Counted from the stretch's first letter, positions 7,476 through 17,481 are shown. The stretch is DNA of 20,115 nucleotides from Pseudomonadota bacterium (GCA_023419315.1 JAEZYE010000012.1:1-20115), one strand, 5' to 3'. Notes: a model not told the origin generated them from the sequence alone. Numbers and translations are program-made.

Positions 7476-8246
7476 ATGAGCCTGCGCGTTTTGAGACAGA
7501 ACGGTCAGACCCTCGTGCCGACGCCGCAGGCCGGAGGTGATGCCACGGACGTGCAGGCCGGCGGGTGTTCGGGTTGTCTGGTCCGGCATCTGGCGGTGTG
7601 TGCCGCCTTGCCGATCGAACAGGCGCGCGCGCTTGAAACGCTGGCAGGCGACATTCCGCTTCAGGCCGGCGAAGTGCTGGCCCGCGAAGGCGATTCACGG
7701 CGCGAAGTGTTCACCGTGACGTCCGGCGCGCTGCGCCGCATCCGGCTGCTTGCCGACGGGCGGCGCCTGGTCGCGGGATTCCTGATGCCGGGCGATTTCA
7801 TCGGTTTCAGCGGCGCCTCGCACTACCGGCATTCCATCGAAGCGATTACCGACAGCACGCTGTGCGCGTTCTCGATGCAGGACATGCGTTCCTTGTGCGC
7901 CCGGCATCCCGAACTCGAGCGCGAACTGCTGGAACGCGCCTGCGTCGAACTGGACAACACGCGCGCCAACCTGATGTCGCTGGCGCGCATGACGCCGCTG
8001 GAGCGCCTGTCGGCGTTCCTGCTGGACATGGATGCGCGCCGTCGGCGCCACGGCGGCAAGGGCGATGAAGTGGTGTTGCCGATGCCGCGCACGGACATCG
8101 CCGACTATCTGGGGCTCACCGTCGAAACGGTCAGCCGCAGTTTCACCCGGCTGCGTCAGGACGGATTGATCTCCACGGAGGATCCGCACCGCGTGGTGCT
8201 CAAGGATCGCAAGCGCCTGGCGACGCTGGCCGAGCTGCGCGCCTGA
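7476..8246 (+). CDS. fnr: FNR-type oxygen-sensing transcriptional regulator (Crp/Fnr family)
   Basis: This 256-residue regulator would hold a [4Fe-4S] cluster that breaks down in oxygen. N-terminal cysteines C31, C34 and C42 (CSGC, then C after seven residues) and C130 (STLCAF) occupy the positions of the four FNR ligands. The C-x2-C-x7-C spacing differs from C-x2-C-x5-C in E. coli FNR and resembles FnrN/FixK1-type proteins. A cyclic-nucleotide-like beta barrel (about 48-125) and dimer helix lead to a helix-turn-helix. Its recognition helix VETVSRSF has E217, S220 and R221, the residues that read TTGAT. The ATG at 7476 is chosen; a GTG at 7464 would add four residues, and neither has a clear ribosome site. 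The gene converges on cydC with a 9-bp gap and probably governs the low-oxygen oxidase genes next to it (inference). Confidence 0.9.
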   Translation: MSLRVLRQNGQTLVPTPQAGGDATDVQAGGCSGCLVRHLAVCAALPIEQARALETLAGDIPLQAGEVLAREGDSRREVFTVTSGALRRIRLLADGRRLVAGFLMPGDFIGFSGASHYRHSIEAITDSTLCAFSMQDMRSLCARHPELERELLERACVELDNTRANLMSLARMTPLERLSAFLLDMDARRRRHGGKGDEVVLPMPRTDIADYLGLTVETVSRSFTRLRQDGLISTEDPHRVVLKDRKRLATLAELRA

Positions 8247-8255
8247 TTCGCCGTT

Positions 8256-9929
8256 TCAATCCGCCGTGCGCTGCAGGCGACCGTCCTGCAGGCGCCAGGT
8301 TTCGTGCACGGTGCCGGGCGGCAGCTGCGCATGTGTGATGATCAACACGCTGCGTGGGCCCGCCAGTGACGCGACATCCGTCATGAGCGCATGGGCGGTG
8401 TCCTGATCCAGGCCTTCCGTCGGTTCGTCCAGCAACAGGATCGGTGCCTCGCGCAGCAATGCGCGCGCGAGTGCAAGGCGGCGCGCCTGGCCGGCGGACA
8501 GTGTCGTGCCGTTCTCGCCCACCCAGCCGTCAAGGCCGAGTGTCCAGCCGCGGACCAGTCCGTCGAGGCGAACCCGCGCCAGTACATCCCACAACCGGTC
8601 CTCGTCGGCCTCGGGATCGCCCATCAGCAGGTTCTCGCGTACGGAGCCGGCGAATATCGGCGCCTCCTGCGGCAACCACGCCAGACGGCGCTGCCATTGC
8701 TCCGTCGCGAAGCACCGCAGGTCCATTCCTGCAAAACACACGCGACCGGAATCCGGATCGCGCAGTCGCAGCACCAGCGCCATCAACGTTGACTTGCCCG
8801 TTCCGCTGTCGCCGCGAATCGCGATGCGACGTCCTGCCGGCAATACGAAATCGACGTTCGACAGCACGTCGCGCGTCTGCTCCGGCCAACGCACGCTCAC
8901 GTCTTCAAGAACCAGATCGCCGTGTCCGGGGACTGCGATCGGAGTCGCCGGCTCCAGCGAAAGTGGTGGCGCGCCAGCCACCGATTGGAGGCGCGCGGCG
9001 GACGCGCGTGCGGCCTCCCACGCTTGCCAGGCCAATCCGATTCCAGCAGCCGCCTCCAACAATGCGAGCGTCATGAAGAACACGCCGGCCGCGACAGGGG
9101 CTTCCAATTGACCTCGATGCACGGCATCGAACAGCTGCCACGACAACCCGGGCAGCAGCACAGCGGCCAGAACACCTTGAAGAGTTGCACCGAGCATCAG
9201 CCAATGCTTGCGCCTGAGCTCGCACGCGGACACACGCGATTGAACGAGCGCCACGCGATCGCGCCAACGCACGTCGGCGTCGAACGCCATCAGATCAGTG
9301 GCGCCGTCCAGGCCTTCCAGCAAGGTGTAGCGCAGTTCCGCGCGGACCTCGGCACGCGCGGTTTCCACACGACGTACGACAGCGCCGATGGCGAGCGAAA
9401 TCGCGACGATCACCATGCCGCCGGACGCAAGCAGCCATCCCGATGGCATCCACGTGGCCATCGTGATCGCGATGCCCAGCAGCCAAAGCAGCCCCAACGC
9501 CAGCAAGGGGCCGATGGCACGCACCAGCCAGCCATCGACCGCTTCGATGTCGGCGACCACGCGCGCAAGCAGATCGCCCACGCGGTATCGCCCCAGGCCC
9601 AGCGGCGCCAGCGGCAACGCGCGACGGAAGAACCACACGCGCAGATCGCGCGCCAGCGCCAGCGTGACCTGATGACCGAGCAGACGTTCGCCGTAGCGCG
9701 AAAGGATTCGCGCGAAGGTCAGCGCACGGATGCCGGCCGAAGGACCGAACAGATTGAAGCCCGCAGCGACGCTGCCGGCCAGTGCGGTAGCGACGAGGAA
9801 ATGCCCGGACAGTCCCAGCAAGCCCGCACCGGCGAGCAACGTCGTCAGAAGCAGCAGTACCGCAAGTGCGATGCCGCCCAGATGGTGGCGGAACACGGAC
9901 CGCAGATCATCGCGTTCGTTCTTGATCAT
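8256..9929 (-). CDS. cydC: Thiol reductant ABC exporter subunit CydC
   Basis: CydC pairs with CydD in an inner-membrane ABC transporter that exports cysteine and glutathione to the periplasm. It is needed to assemble cytochrome bd and for periplasmic cytochrome maturation. The 557 residues fit the family. An exporter-type membrane domain of about six helices (1-315) includes ALTFARILSRYGERL, a recognisable CydC stretch. The ATPase domain has Walker A GDSGTGKST (373-381), the Q-loop at WLPQEAP, signature LSAGQ (477-481), Walker B ending at D501/E502, and switch H533. The ATG at 9929 overlaps the cydD stop in an ATGA, so translation is probably coupled. The 3' end faces fnr with a 9-bp gap, which leaves no room for a terminator. 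cydAB is not in the window. Confidence 0.93.
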   Translation of the reverse strand: MIKNERDDLRSVFRHHLGGIALAVLLLLTTLLAGAGLLGLSGHFLVATALAGSVAAGFNLFGPSAGIRALTFARILSRYGERLLGHQVTLALARDLRVWFFRRALPLAPLGLGRYRVGDLLARVVADIEAVDGWLVRAIGPLLALGLLWLLGIAITMATWMPSGWLLASGGMVIVAISLAIGAVVRRVETARAEVRAELRYTLLEGLDGATDLMAFDADVRWRDRVALVQSRVSACELRRKHWLMLGATLQGVLAAVLLPGLSWQLFDAVHRGQLEAPVAAGVFFMTLALLEAAAGIGLAWQAWEAARASAARLQSVAGAPPLSLEPATPIAVPGHGDLVLEDVSVRWPEQTRDVLSNVDFVLPAGRRIAIRGDSGTGKSTLMALVLRLRDPDSGRVCFAGMDLRCFATEQWQRRLAWLPQEAPIFAGSVRENLLMGDPEADEDRLWDVLARVRLDGLVRGWTLGLDGWVGENGTTLSAGQARRLALARALLREAPILLLDEPTEGLDQDTAHALMTDVASLAGPRSVLIITHAQLPPGTVHETWRLQDGRLQRTAD

Positions 9930-11617
9930 GGCGCGCGCCCGCTCCCGTTCGCATCGAGCCGGAGGACACGTCCGAGCCGCCGCAGTACGACCTCGCTGTG
10001 CGTCGCCATGATCAACGTCCGTCCACGCGCGAAGTGCAGCAAGGCATCAAGCACGGCCTGTTCGGTATCCGGATCGAGGAACGCCGTCGGCTCATCCAGC
10101 AGCCACACATCCGGGTCGCGCAGGAACAAGCGTGCAAGAGCAACGCGACGGGCTTCGCCCCCGGACAGACCGAAGCCGCGCTCGCCAACGACGGTATCCA
10201 GGCCGCGCGGAAGACGCGCCGCGAATTGCATCACCTGCGCCGCTTCGGCAGCCTTCAGCAATTCCGCTTGACTGGCTTCTGGCGCGGCGAGTCGCAGGTT
10301 GTCGGCGAGGCTGCCGTGAAAGAGAAACGGCCGCTGCGGCGCGTAGCCGATGCGCGGATTCGCACTGAATGTGATGGCGCCCGCCTCGACCGGCACCCAT
10401 CCAGCCAGCGTTTCCAGCAACGTGGTCTTGCCGACGCCGCTCGCACCTGCCAACGCGACATGTTCGCCCGACGCCACGGCAAACGAAATCGGCGCGCACA
10501 GCGGCGCGGCATCGGCATGCGCGCGCAGCTGCAAGGATTCCACGGTGAGCGACGGCGCTGCGGGTGAACGCGCCGCCTCCTGTCGCGGAGACAAGGGCGT
10601 GCCTCCATCCGTTTCCAGCAACCGTTCGATCTCGTCCACCGCCGCCAGTGCCGCTGCGCGGTCGTGGTAATGCGTCGCAAGCCGGCGCAACGGGGCATAG
10701 AACTCCGGCGCCAGCAGCAGGCAGAACATGCCCGTCGCCAGATCCAGTGGCGACGCGCGCCAGTGGATCATGCCGAGATAAGTCAACCCCAGGTACAGCG
10801 CGATCATCGCCACGCTGACCGAAGCAAAAAACTCCAGGACCGTTGACGACAGGAAGGCTATGCGAAGTACTTTCAGGCTGCGCTGGCGAACGCCTTCAGC
10901 GGCCTGCTCGATGCCGCGCAGTTCCGCGTCGCCACGTCCATAGAGGCGAATCAGGCCGAGCCCGCGCAGGCGGTCGGCGAAGTGCCCGCCCAATCGTGCC
11001 AGCGCCTGCAACTGCTGGCGGCTGGCGGCTTCCGCGCCCATGCCGACGAGCATCATGAAGATCGGTGCGAGCGGCAGCGTCACCAGCAGGACAACGCCGA
11101 CGATGCGATCCACGCAGAACACCGCGATCAGGATCAGCAGCGGCACCTGCATCACTTCCGTGCGGACCGGAAGGAATCCGCCGAAATAGCCTTCCAGCGC
11201 ATCGACATGTCCGCTCGCCACTTCCGCCAGTTCGCCGCTGCGCTGCCGGCGCAGCCATCGCGGCCCGCGCGCGAACAGACGCGGCAGCAGATCACGACGC
11301 AGCTGCGTGCGGATCTGCTCGACCGCCTGATCGGCCTGCGTGCGCGCAACCGCGTTCAACAGCGTGCGTGCGAGCATCGTGCCGGCAAGTGCAAGCAGCA
11401 GTGGAAGCAGCGTGCGTGGTTCAACGTGATCGATGAAAGCGCGCTGCATGCACCAGGCGATCAGACCCGCCTGCGGAATCAGCAGGGCGCCCGCCAGCAC
11501 AATCGCCACGCGTGCACGCATCAGCTTCGACGCGCCCGGCGCGGCCATCGCGTTCAGTCGCTGCGTCGATGAAGCGGCTTCCGGAGTTTTCACGGCGCGG
11601 CCTTCATCGGTTTCCAT
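9926..11617 (-). CDS. cydD: Thiol reductant ABC exporter subunit CydD
   Basis: This 563-residue protein is the partner half of the CydDC exporter. After a polar N-terminal stretch of about 33 residues comes the transmembrane domain (about 34-320), with a family-typical intracellular segment near 125-160 (SGELAEVASGHVDALEGYF). The ATPase domain has Walker A GASGVGKTT (391-399), the Q-loop at YAPQRP, signature LSGGE (484-488), Walker B WLLDEP (505-510) and H540. The ATG at 11617 lies 3 bp after the stop of the SafE-like gene. A second in-frame ATG at 11548 would shorten the tail by 23 residues. Its place directly behind the cco maturation genes, rather than beside cydAB, is less common and suggests shared low-oxygen control (inference). 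Confidence 0.92.
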   Translation of the reverse strand: METDEGRAVKTPEAASSTQRLNAMAAPGASKLMRARVAIVLAGALLIPQAGLIAWCMQRAFIDHVEPRTLLPLLLALAGTMLARTLLNAVARTQADQAVEQIRTQLRRDLLPRLFARGPRWLRRQRSGELAEVASGHVDALEGYFGGFLPVRTEVMQVPLLILIAVFCVDRIVGVVLLVTLPLAPIFMMLVGMGAEAASRQQLQALARLGGHFADRLRGLGLIRLYGRGDAELRGIEQAAEGVRQRSLKVLRIAFLSSTVLEFFASVSVAMIALYLGLTYLGMIHWRASPLDLATGMFCLLLAPEFYAPLRRLATHYHDRAAALAAVDEIERLLETDGGTPLSPRQEAARSPAAPSLTVESLQLRAHADAAPLCAPISFAVASGEHVALAGASGVGKTTLLETLAGWVPVEAGAITFSANPRIGYAPQRPFLFHGSLADNLRLAAPEASQAELLKAAEAAQVMQFAARLPRGLDTVVGERGFGLSGGEARRVALARLFLRDPDVWLLDEPTAFLDPDTEQAVLDALLHFARGRTLIMATHSEVVLRRLGRVLRLDANGSGRAP

Positions 11618-11620
11618 GCC

Positions 11621-12346
11621 TCAGGCCGGCAGGCTGCGGCAACCCAGCGCGGACAGCAGCGCATGCATCGCCGGCACCTGCATCAGCCACGGCGCCGCGA
11701 GGGTGAGCACGCCCGCGGTGAGCACAATCGTTGCAGCGGCCATGCGCCATCCGGGCCGCTGCAACCAGCGCCCCATGCGCGCACCGGACCAGGTCAACGG
11801 CACCATCATCGGCAGCGTGCCGAGCCCGAAGGCGAGCATCGTCAACGCGGCATCGCGTGCATTGGCCTGCAGCCATGCAGCGGTCAGCAGGCTCATGCTC
11901 AGACCACACGGCAACCAGCCCCAGATCATGCCCAGCCCCAGCCGGCGCCAACCGGTATCGGCCGGCAGCAATCGCGCCTGCAAGGGGCGTAACAGTGTCC
12001 AGAAGCGCGCCGCCGGCCTGGCGAGCAGGTTGAAACGGCCGCCGCGATCCAGCATCCGCAACGCCACCATCACCAGCACCAGACCCACCGCCATGCGCAG
12101 GCCCAGCGCCAGCCAGTCGAAGCGGAAGACACGCAGCAGGCCACCGCCGAAGCCACCGACGATCGCGCCGGCCAGTACGTAACCGCCCACGCGGCCGAGG
12201 TTGACCTGCAACGCCGGCCACCAGCCACTGCGCTGGCCCACCGCCGAGAAGCCGGTGGCGATGCCGCCGCACATCGCCGCGCAATGCACGCCGCCCAGCA
12301 AGCCACTCAACCACGCCGCAAGCAGCGTGAGACCGTCAACCGGCAT
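11621..12346 (-). CDS. SafE/DsbD-like membrane protein of the cco cluster (sulfite exporter TauE/SafE family)
   Basis: This 241-residue inner-membrane protein has about six helices. It belongs to the group labelled TauE/SafE or DsbD_2 that often sits beside ccoS. Near the first helix it has the motif HCAAMCGG (H21, C22, M25, C26), and a later helix carries WLPCG (C147). The paired Cys arrangement resembles the redox-active helices of DsbD/CcdA, and His/Met/Cys could also bind copper. A role in copper or thiol handling for oxidase assembly is inferred; sulfite export is not supported by anything visible. The ATG at 12346 starts the family-like MPVDGLTLL; an upstream frame to 12418 is only the shadow of ccoS. 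It overlaps ccoS by 11 bp and ends 3 bp before cydD. Confidence 0.82.
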   Translation of the reverse strand: MPVDGLTLLAAWLSGLLGGVHCAAMCGGIATGFSAVGQRSGWWPALQVNLGRVGGYVLAGAIVGGFGGGLLRVFRFDWLALGLRMAVGLVLVMVALRMLDRGGRFNLLARPAARFWTLLRPLQARLLPADTGWRRLGLGMIWGWLPCGLSMSLLTAAWLQANARDAALTMLAFGLGTLPMMVPLTWSGARMGRWLQRPGWRMAAATIVLTAGVLTLAAPWLMQVPAMHALLSALGCRSLPA

Positions 12347-12542
12347 CGTCTTCGTCTTTGCGCGGCGATGCCGTTGGCGCGGGCCTCCGCGATGGCGGCG
12401 CGTCGCCATCGTCGTCAAGGATGTCCAGCGGCGGCGTGTCCAGATCGTCGAACTGGCCGCCCTTCACCGCCCATACGAAAGCGGCCACGGCGAAGCCCAG
12501 CAGCACGAGGCTGATCGGGATCAACATCAACAGAATGCTCAT
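12336..12542 (-). CDS. ccoS: Cbb3-type cytochrome oxidase assembly protein CcoS
   Basis: This 68-residue protein has one N-terminal membrane helix (about 3-25) and the hallmark GGQFDDLDTP right after it. An acidic, Pro-rich tail ends in DEDDAG. CcoS is needed to insert haem and copper into the catalytic CcoN subunit. The family is usually 50-70 residues, so this copy is complete with a slightly long tail. It starts 13 bp after ccoI ends. Its last 11 bp overlap the next gene, so the two are probably co-translated. Confidence 0.95.
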   Translation of the reverse strand: MSILLMLIPISLVLLGFAVAAFVWAVKGGQFDDLDTPPLDILDDDGDAPPSRRPAPTASPRKDEDDAG

Positions 12543-12555
12543 CGGGGAACGTCGC

Positions 12556-14934
12556 TCATCGTGGCAGGCGCGTCAGGCGCAACGCGTTCAACGTGACCAG
12601 CAGCGAGGATACCGCCATTCCCAATGCGGCCAGCCACGGCGTGACCCAACCCGCGGCCGCCAAGGGCAAGGCCAGCACGTTGTAGGCCAGCGCCCACGCC
12701 AGGTTCTGCCGGATCACGCGCTGCGTGCGCCGCGCGAGCGCGACCGTGGCAGGCAAACGCGACAGCGTGCTGCCGGTCATGACGAGATCGGCGGCCCGCT
12801 GTGCAAGCGGCGCGCCCTGTCCCATCGCGACGGAAACATCCGCGCCTGCCAGAACCGGCGCATCGTTGATGCCATCGCCGACCATCGCGACGATGCGCCC
12901 CTTGGCCTGCAGTGCATGCACGTAGGCCAGCTTGTCCTCCGGCGTCTGCCGCGCGCGCGGATGGGTGATGCCGAGGCGCGCGGCGAATTCCTGCACGGCC
13001 GTTTCGCCGTCGCCGCTGGCCAGATGGATCTCCAGCCCTTGCTCGCGCAATGCGGCGATGGCCTCGCGCGCGTCCTCGCGCTCGCTTTCGCGAAGGCGGA
13101 AGCGGGCACCACGCGTGGCGCCATCCCCCAGCCAGATTGCGCCATCGTCCTCGCGACCGGCCGCATAGCCGGCCTGCCCCAGGCGCCAGTGCACGCCGTC
13201 GACGTCGCCTTGCACGCCTTGACCGGTGATCGTTTCGACGCGTTCGGCCAGGCGTCGTTCCACGCCCGGCTGCAGGAAGGCCTGCGCGAGCGGATGTCCG
13301 GAGTCGCGCTCCAGCGCAGCGGCTATCGCAAGTGCTTCATCCGCGTCGAGTGCGCCGAATGTCTCGACGTCCACCGTCAATGATTGCGTGTCGCTGAGCG
13401 TGCCGGTCTTGTCGAACACCAGATCGTCGGCGCGCGCGAAGGTATCCAGCGCATCGGCACGGGTGGCGAGCACGCCCAGCCGCGCGAGCGCGCCGTGCGC
13501 GGCAGCGAGCGCCGTCGGCACCGAAAGCGAAAGCGCGCACGGGCAGCTGATCACCAGCAACGCCAGCGTCACTTCGAAGGCGCGTTCGGGCGCGTGGAAA
13601 TGCCAGAACACGTACACCGCCACCGCGACCAGCAACAAGCCGGCGACGAAATGACCGCCGATGCGATCGGCAACGCGCGCGATGGGTGGACGATGCGCCT
13701 GCGCCTGTTCGACCAGCCGCGCAAGTTGCGACAGCCGCGTGGCGCTGCCGACATCGGTCACGCGCAGGCGGGCCGGACGTTCGCGACATACAGTGCCGGC
13801 ATACACGTTGGCGCCGGCGCGCTTGTGGATGGGCCGGGATTCACCCGTGAGCAGCGCTTCCTCGAAACTGGCCTCGCCGTCCAGCAATACGCCATCAGCC
13901 GGGACATTCTCGCCCGCCGCCACGCGCACGATATCGCCCACGCCCAGAACACCGACCGGCACGGATTCGCGTGCGCCGTCCTCGCGTTCGCGCACGGCGA
14001 ACGCCGGCCGCGCACGCGCCAGCGCATCGACCTGCGCCGTGGCGATGTTGCGGGCCCGCTGTTCGAGCATGCGCGCCGCCAGCAGCAGGAACACGAACAT
14101 CACCGCCGCGTCGTACCAGACATGCGTGCCGCCGCGGATGGTTTCGATCAGGCTGGCCACATAGGCCAGCAGGGTCGAACCGGCGATCAGCGTATCCATG
14201 CCCAGGTGCCGTTCGCGCAGTTCCCGCCACGCACCCGCGAGGAACGGCCAACCGGAATAGAACACGACCGGCGCCGAGACCAGGAAGGTCAACCAGCGGA
14301 AGAAGTCACGCGTCGGCAGCGGCATGCTGGAGTCGAAATCCAGGTACAGCGCTTCGGCAAGCATCATCGCCTGCAGGGCGCCCAGCCCGGCGATGCCAAG
14401 CCGAAGCAGCCAGCGGTTGCGCTCCTTCACGCGCGCGCGCTCGCTGGCTTCGCTGCCGGCCAGGTAAGGCCGATACCCCAGCATGGTCATGCGTTCGAGC
14501 AAGCGCGACAGCGGTGCTTGATCCGGTTTCCATGCAATCCGGACGCGGCCGGTGACCGCGTTGGCGGTGCTGTCGATGATGCCGGGTTCACGCGCGAGCG
14601 CGCGATCAATCAGCCATGCGCACGCGGCGCAGCGCATGCCATCGGTCAGCAGGATGATCTCGCGGCCGCCATCGACGGGATGGCTGTGTTCGGCGATGAC
14701 TTCGGCACGATCCCACACGCCGAGATCGACGCTTTCTTCCGCGACGCGACCGGCCGCGGTGCTGCGCAGGCGGTAGTAGCTGCCGAGATCGGAATGGCGG
14801 ATCCATTCGGCTGCGGCAGCACAGCCATGGCAGCAGAATGCCAGCGCTTCATCGTCGATGCTTCGCGTGATCGCTTCCGGGGGCAGTCCTTCGCCACAGT
14901 GGTAGCAACGCGGCGAGGACGCCGGGGCGTTCAC
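12556..14934 (-). CDS. ccoI: Copper-exporting P1B-type ATPase for cbb3 oxidase assembly (CcoI/FixI)
   Basis: CcoI moves Cu(I) across the inner membrane for the CuB centre of cbb3 oxidase. The 792 residues begin with a Cys-rich domain typical of CcoI (C10, C13, then C34, C35, C38). An HMA metal domain with GMRCAAC follows (C102, C105). Eight membrane helices are expected. The key motifs are TGES (363-366), CPC in helix 6 (464-466), the phosphorylation site DKTGT (D508), the HP motif (H547-P548) and GDGINDAP (686-693). The N-terminal Cys domain separates it from the general copper exporter CopA. The start is a GTG at 14934 that overlaps the ccoH stop (GTGA). It lies between ccoH and ccoS, the classic ccoGHIS order. 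Confidence 0.95.
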   Translation of the reverse strand: MNAPASSPRCYHCGEGLPPEAITRSIDDEALAFCCHGCAAAAEWIRHSDLGSYYRLRSTAAGRVAEESVDLGVWDRAEVIAEHSHPVDGGREIILLTDGMRCAACAWLIDRALAREPGIIDSTANAVTGRVRIAWKPDQAPLSRLLERMTMLGYRPYLAGSEASERARVKERNRWLLRLGIAGLGALQAMMLAEALYLDFDSSMPLPTRDFFRWLTFLVSAPVVFYSGWPFLAGAWRELRERHLGMDTLIAGSTLLAYVASLIETIRGGTHVWYDAAVMFVFLLLAARMLEQRARNIATAQVDALARARPAFAVREREDGARESVPVGVLGVGDIVRVAAGENVPADGVLLDGEASFEEALLTGESRPIHKRAGANVYAGTVCRERPARLRVTDVGSATRLSQLARLVEQAQAHRPPIARVADRIGGHFVAGLLLVAVAVYVFWHFHAPERAFEVTLALLVISCPCALSLSVPTALAAAHGALARLGVLATRADALDTFARADDLVFDKTGTLSDTQSLTVDVETFGALDADEALAIAAALERDSGHPLAQAFLQPGVERRLAERVETITGQGVQGDVDGVHWRLGQAGYAAGREDDGAIWLGDGATRGARFRLRESEREDAREAIAALREQGLEIHLASGDGETAVQEFAARLGITHPRARQTPEDKLAYVHALQAKGRIVAMVGDGINDAPVLAGADVSVAMGQGAPLAQRAADLVMTGSTLSRLPATVALARRTQRVIRQNLAWALAYNVLALPLAAAGWVTPWLAALGMAVSSLLVTLNALRLTRLPR

Positions 14935-15442
14935 GTGCCGTCCTTCTCTCCAATCGCCGGCGCCAGGCGTGCGGCCTGCTGCTCGCGGGGCAGCCGGCCT
15001 TTCAACCGCCAGTGGCCGTCCTTCGGCGCCAGTTGCAGGTTCCAGTCATGGCCGCCGTCGAACTCCGGCAGGTCCTGTCGCCAGCCCATGCCGCCGGGCG
15101 CGAGCGTCAACGTGCGGTCCTGCTGCTGCTGCGACGGATGCAGCACTTTCAGTTCAAGCGGCGCCTTGCGATCAAACTCGCCCGTCACCGGGATCACTTC
15201 CACGGCGCCCTTGTCGAGCCGCAACACCACGCTCAATCCCATGCGCTTGGCCTGCTGGTCCGGCCCGAGATCGGTGGTCTGGATCTGCGCGACGCGATCG
15301 ACCTTGTCAGTGACCACGTCGGCGCCGCCGGAATTGACCGCGATGATGACCAGGCCCACGCCCGCGATGATGGAAGCCAGCGGCAGGCCGATCACCAGCC
15401 ACATGACCGGGATGCGCATGACGGAACGACGTTGCGGAGTGT

Positions 15443-15446
<4 letters not shown>
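14931..15446 (-). CDS. ccoH: FixH family protein (CcoH)
   Basis: CcoH is a single-span inner-membrane protein that works with CcoI and the oxidase during cbb3 assembly. The 171 residues have one helix (about 13-37) and a periplasmic domain. That domain has the FixH pattern of short beta strands, with a family-like core near RKAPLELKVLHPSQQQQD and a GGHDWNLQL motif. The ATG at 15446 overlaps the ccoG stop (ATGA). An ATG nine codons later (MRIPVMW) is a possible alternative start just before the helix. The stop overlaps the ccoI start. Confidence 0.88.
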
Positions 15447-16993
<1,547 letters not shown>

Positions 16994-17161
16994 CGGCGCT
17001 CTCCGGCGGGGAGGCGGTGTGTGCAAAGCGGATTCGGAACGTAGGTCATGGCATGGCTTCGCCGGGATTCGACCGGCGTGGCGGGGTTTACCTGATGCTG
17101 TTCAGTTTCGGCGTTGCGAGTCACAAATGGGAGAGACGTTTTGTCGCACTCCGTGATGCCA
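16994..17161. other. Gap between the 98-aa gene and ccoG
   Basis: These 168 bp are the longest break inside the oxidase block and may hold a promoter for ccoGHIS-cydDC. A palindrome CTGAT-GCTG-TTCAG at 17092-17105 matches seven of ten positions of the FNR box, but no good -10 element stands at the expected distance. A small hairpin lies at 17060-17078 without a U run. Confidence 0.3.
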
Positions 17162-17458
17162 TCAATCCGGCGGCAACGCGCGATTGAACCGGCTGGAAGG
17201 CCTCAACAGGATCCAGGTGAAGAGGCTGGACGAAGCAGTGCCCAGCCAGAACATGAAAAAGCCCAGCGTGTAGCCGAGCTCCCGGGTAATCGACAACGAG
17301 GGGAATGTCGCATCACGCAGTTGCAGCGGATCGACGAACGCGAAGAACACCATCGTGGCGACTCCGGCCGCGAAGAAGCTCGGCCAGAGAATCGCCCCGA
17401 CCCGCTGTGCCAGCGGGCGGGGCGGATGTTCGAACCGCGGTTCACTGAAGTCGGTCAT
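17162..17458 (-). CDS. Small two-helix membrane protein of unknown function between ccoP and ccoG
   Basis: I do not recognise a named family. The 98 residues have a polar N-terminus (MTDFSEPRFEHPPRP). Two clear membrane helices (about 21-42 and 62-85) are joined by a short acidic loop with FVDPLQLRD, and the tail is basic (RPSSRFNRALPPD). The charge pattern favours both ends in the cytoplasm and the loop outside. There are no Cys or metal-binding clusters, only one His (H11). It starts 23 bp after ccoP ends, on the same strand, so it probably shares the ccoNOQP transcript. A role in cbb3 assembly or stability is inferred from position alone. It is not CcoH or CcoS, which are both present elsewhere. 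Confidence 0.82.
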   Translation of the reverse strand: MTDFSEPRFEHPPRPLAQRVGAILWPSFFAAGVATMVFFAFVDPLQLRDATFPSLSITRELGYTLGFFMFWLGTASSSLFTWILLRPSSRFNRALPPD

Positions 17459-17481
17459 GACGGCTCGATAGGGTGAGTTCC

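Noticed and set aside
17060..17078. Hairpin resembling a tRNA T-arm (GGGATTCGACC in a GCCGG/CCGGC stem)
   Set aside because: There is no acceptor stem, D-arm or anticodon arm around it; it is a chance hairpin in GC-rich DNA.
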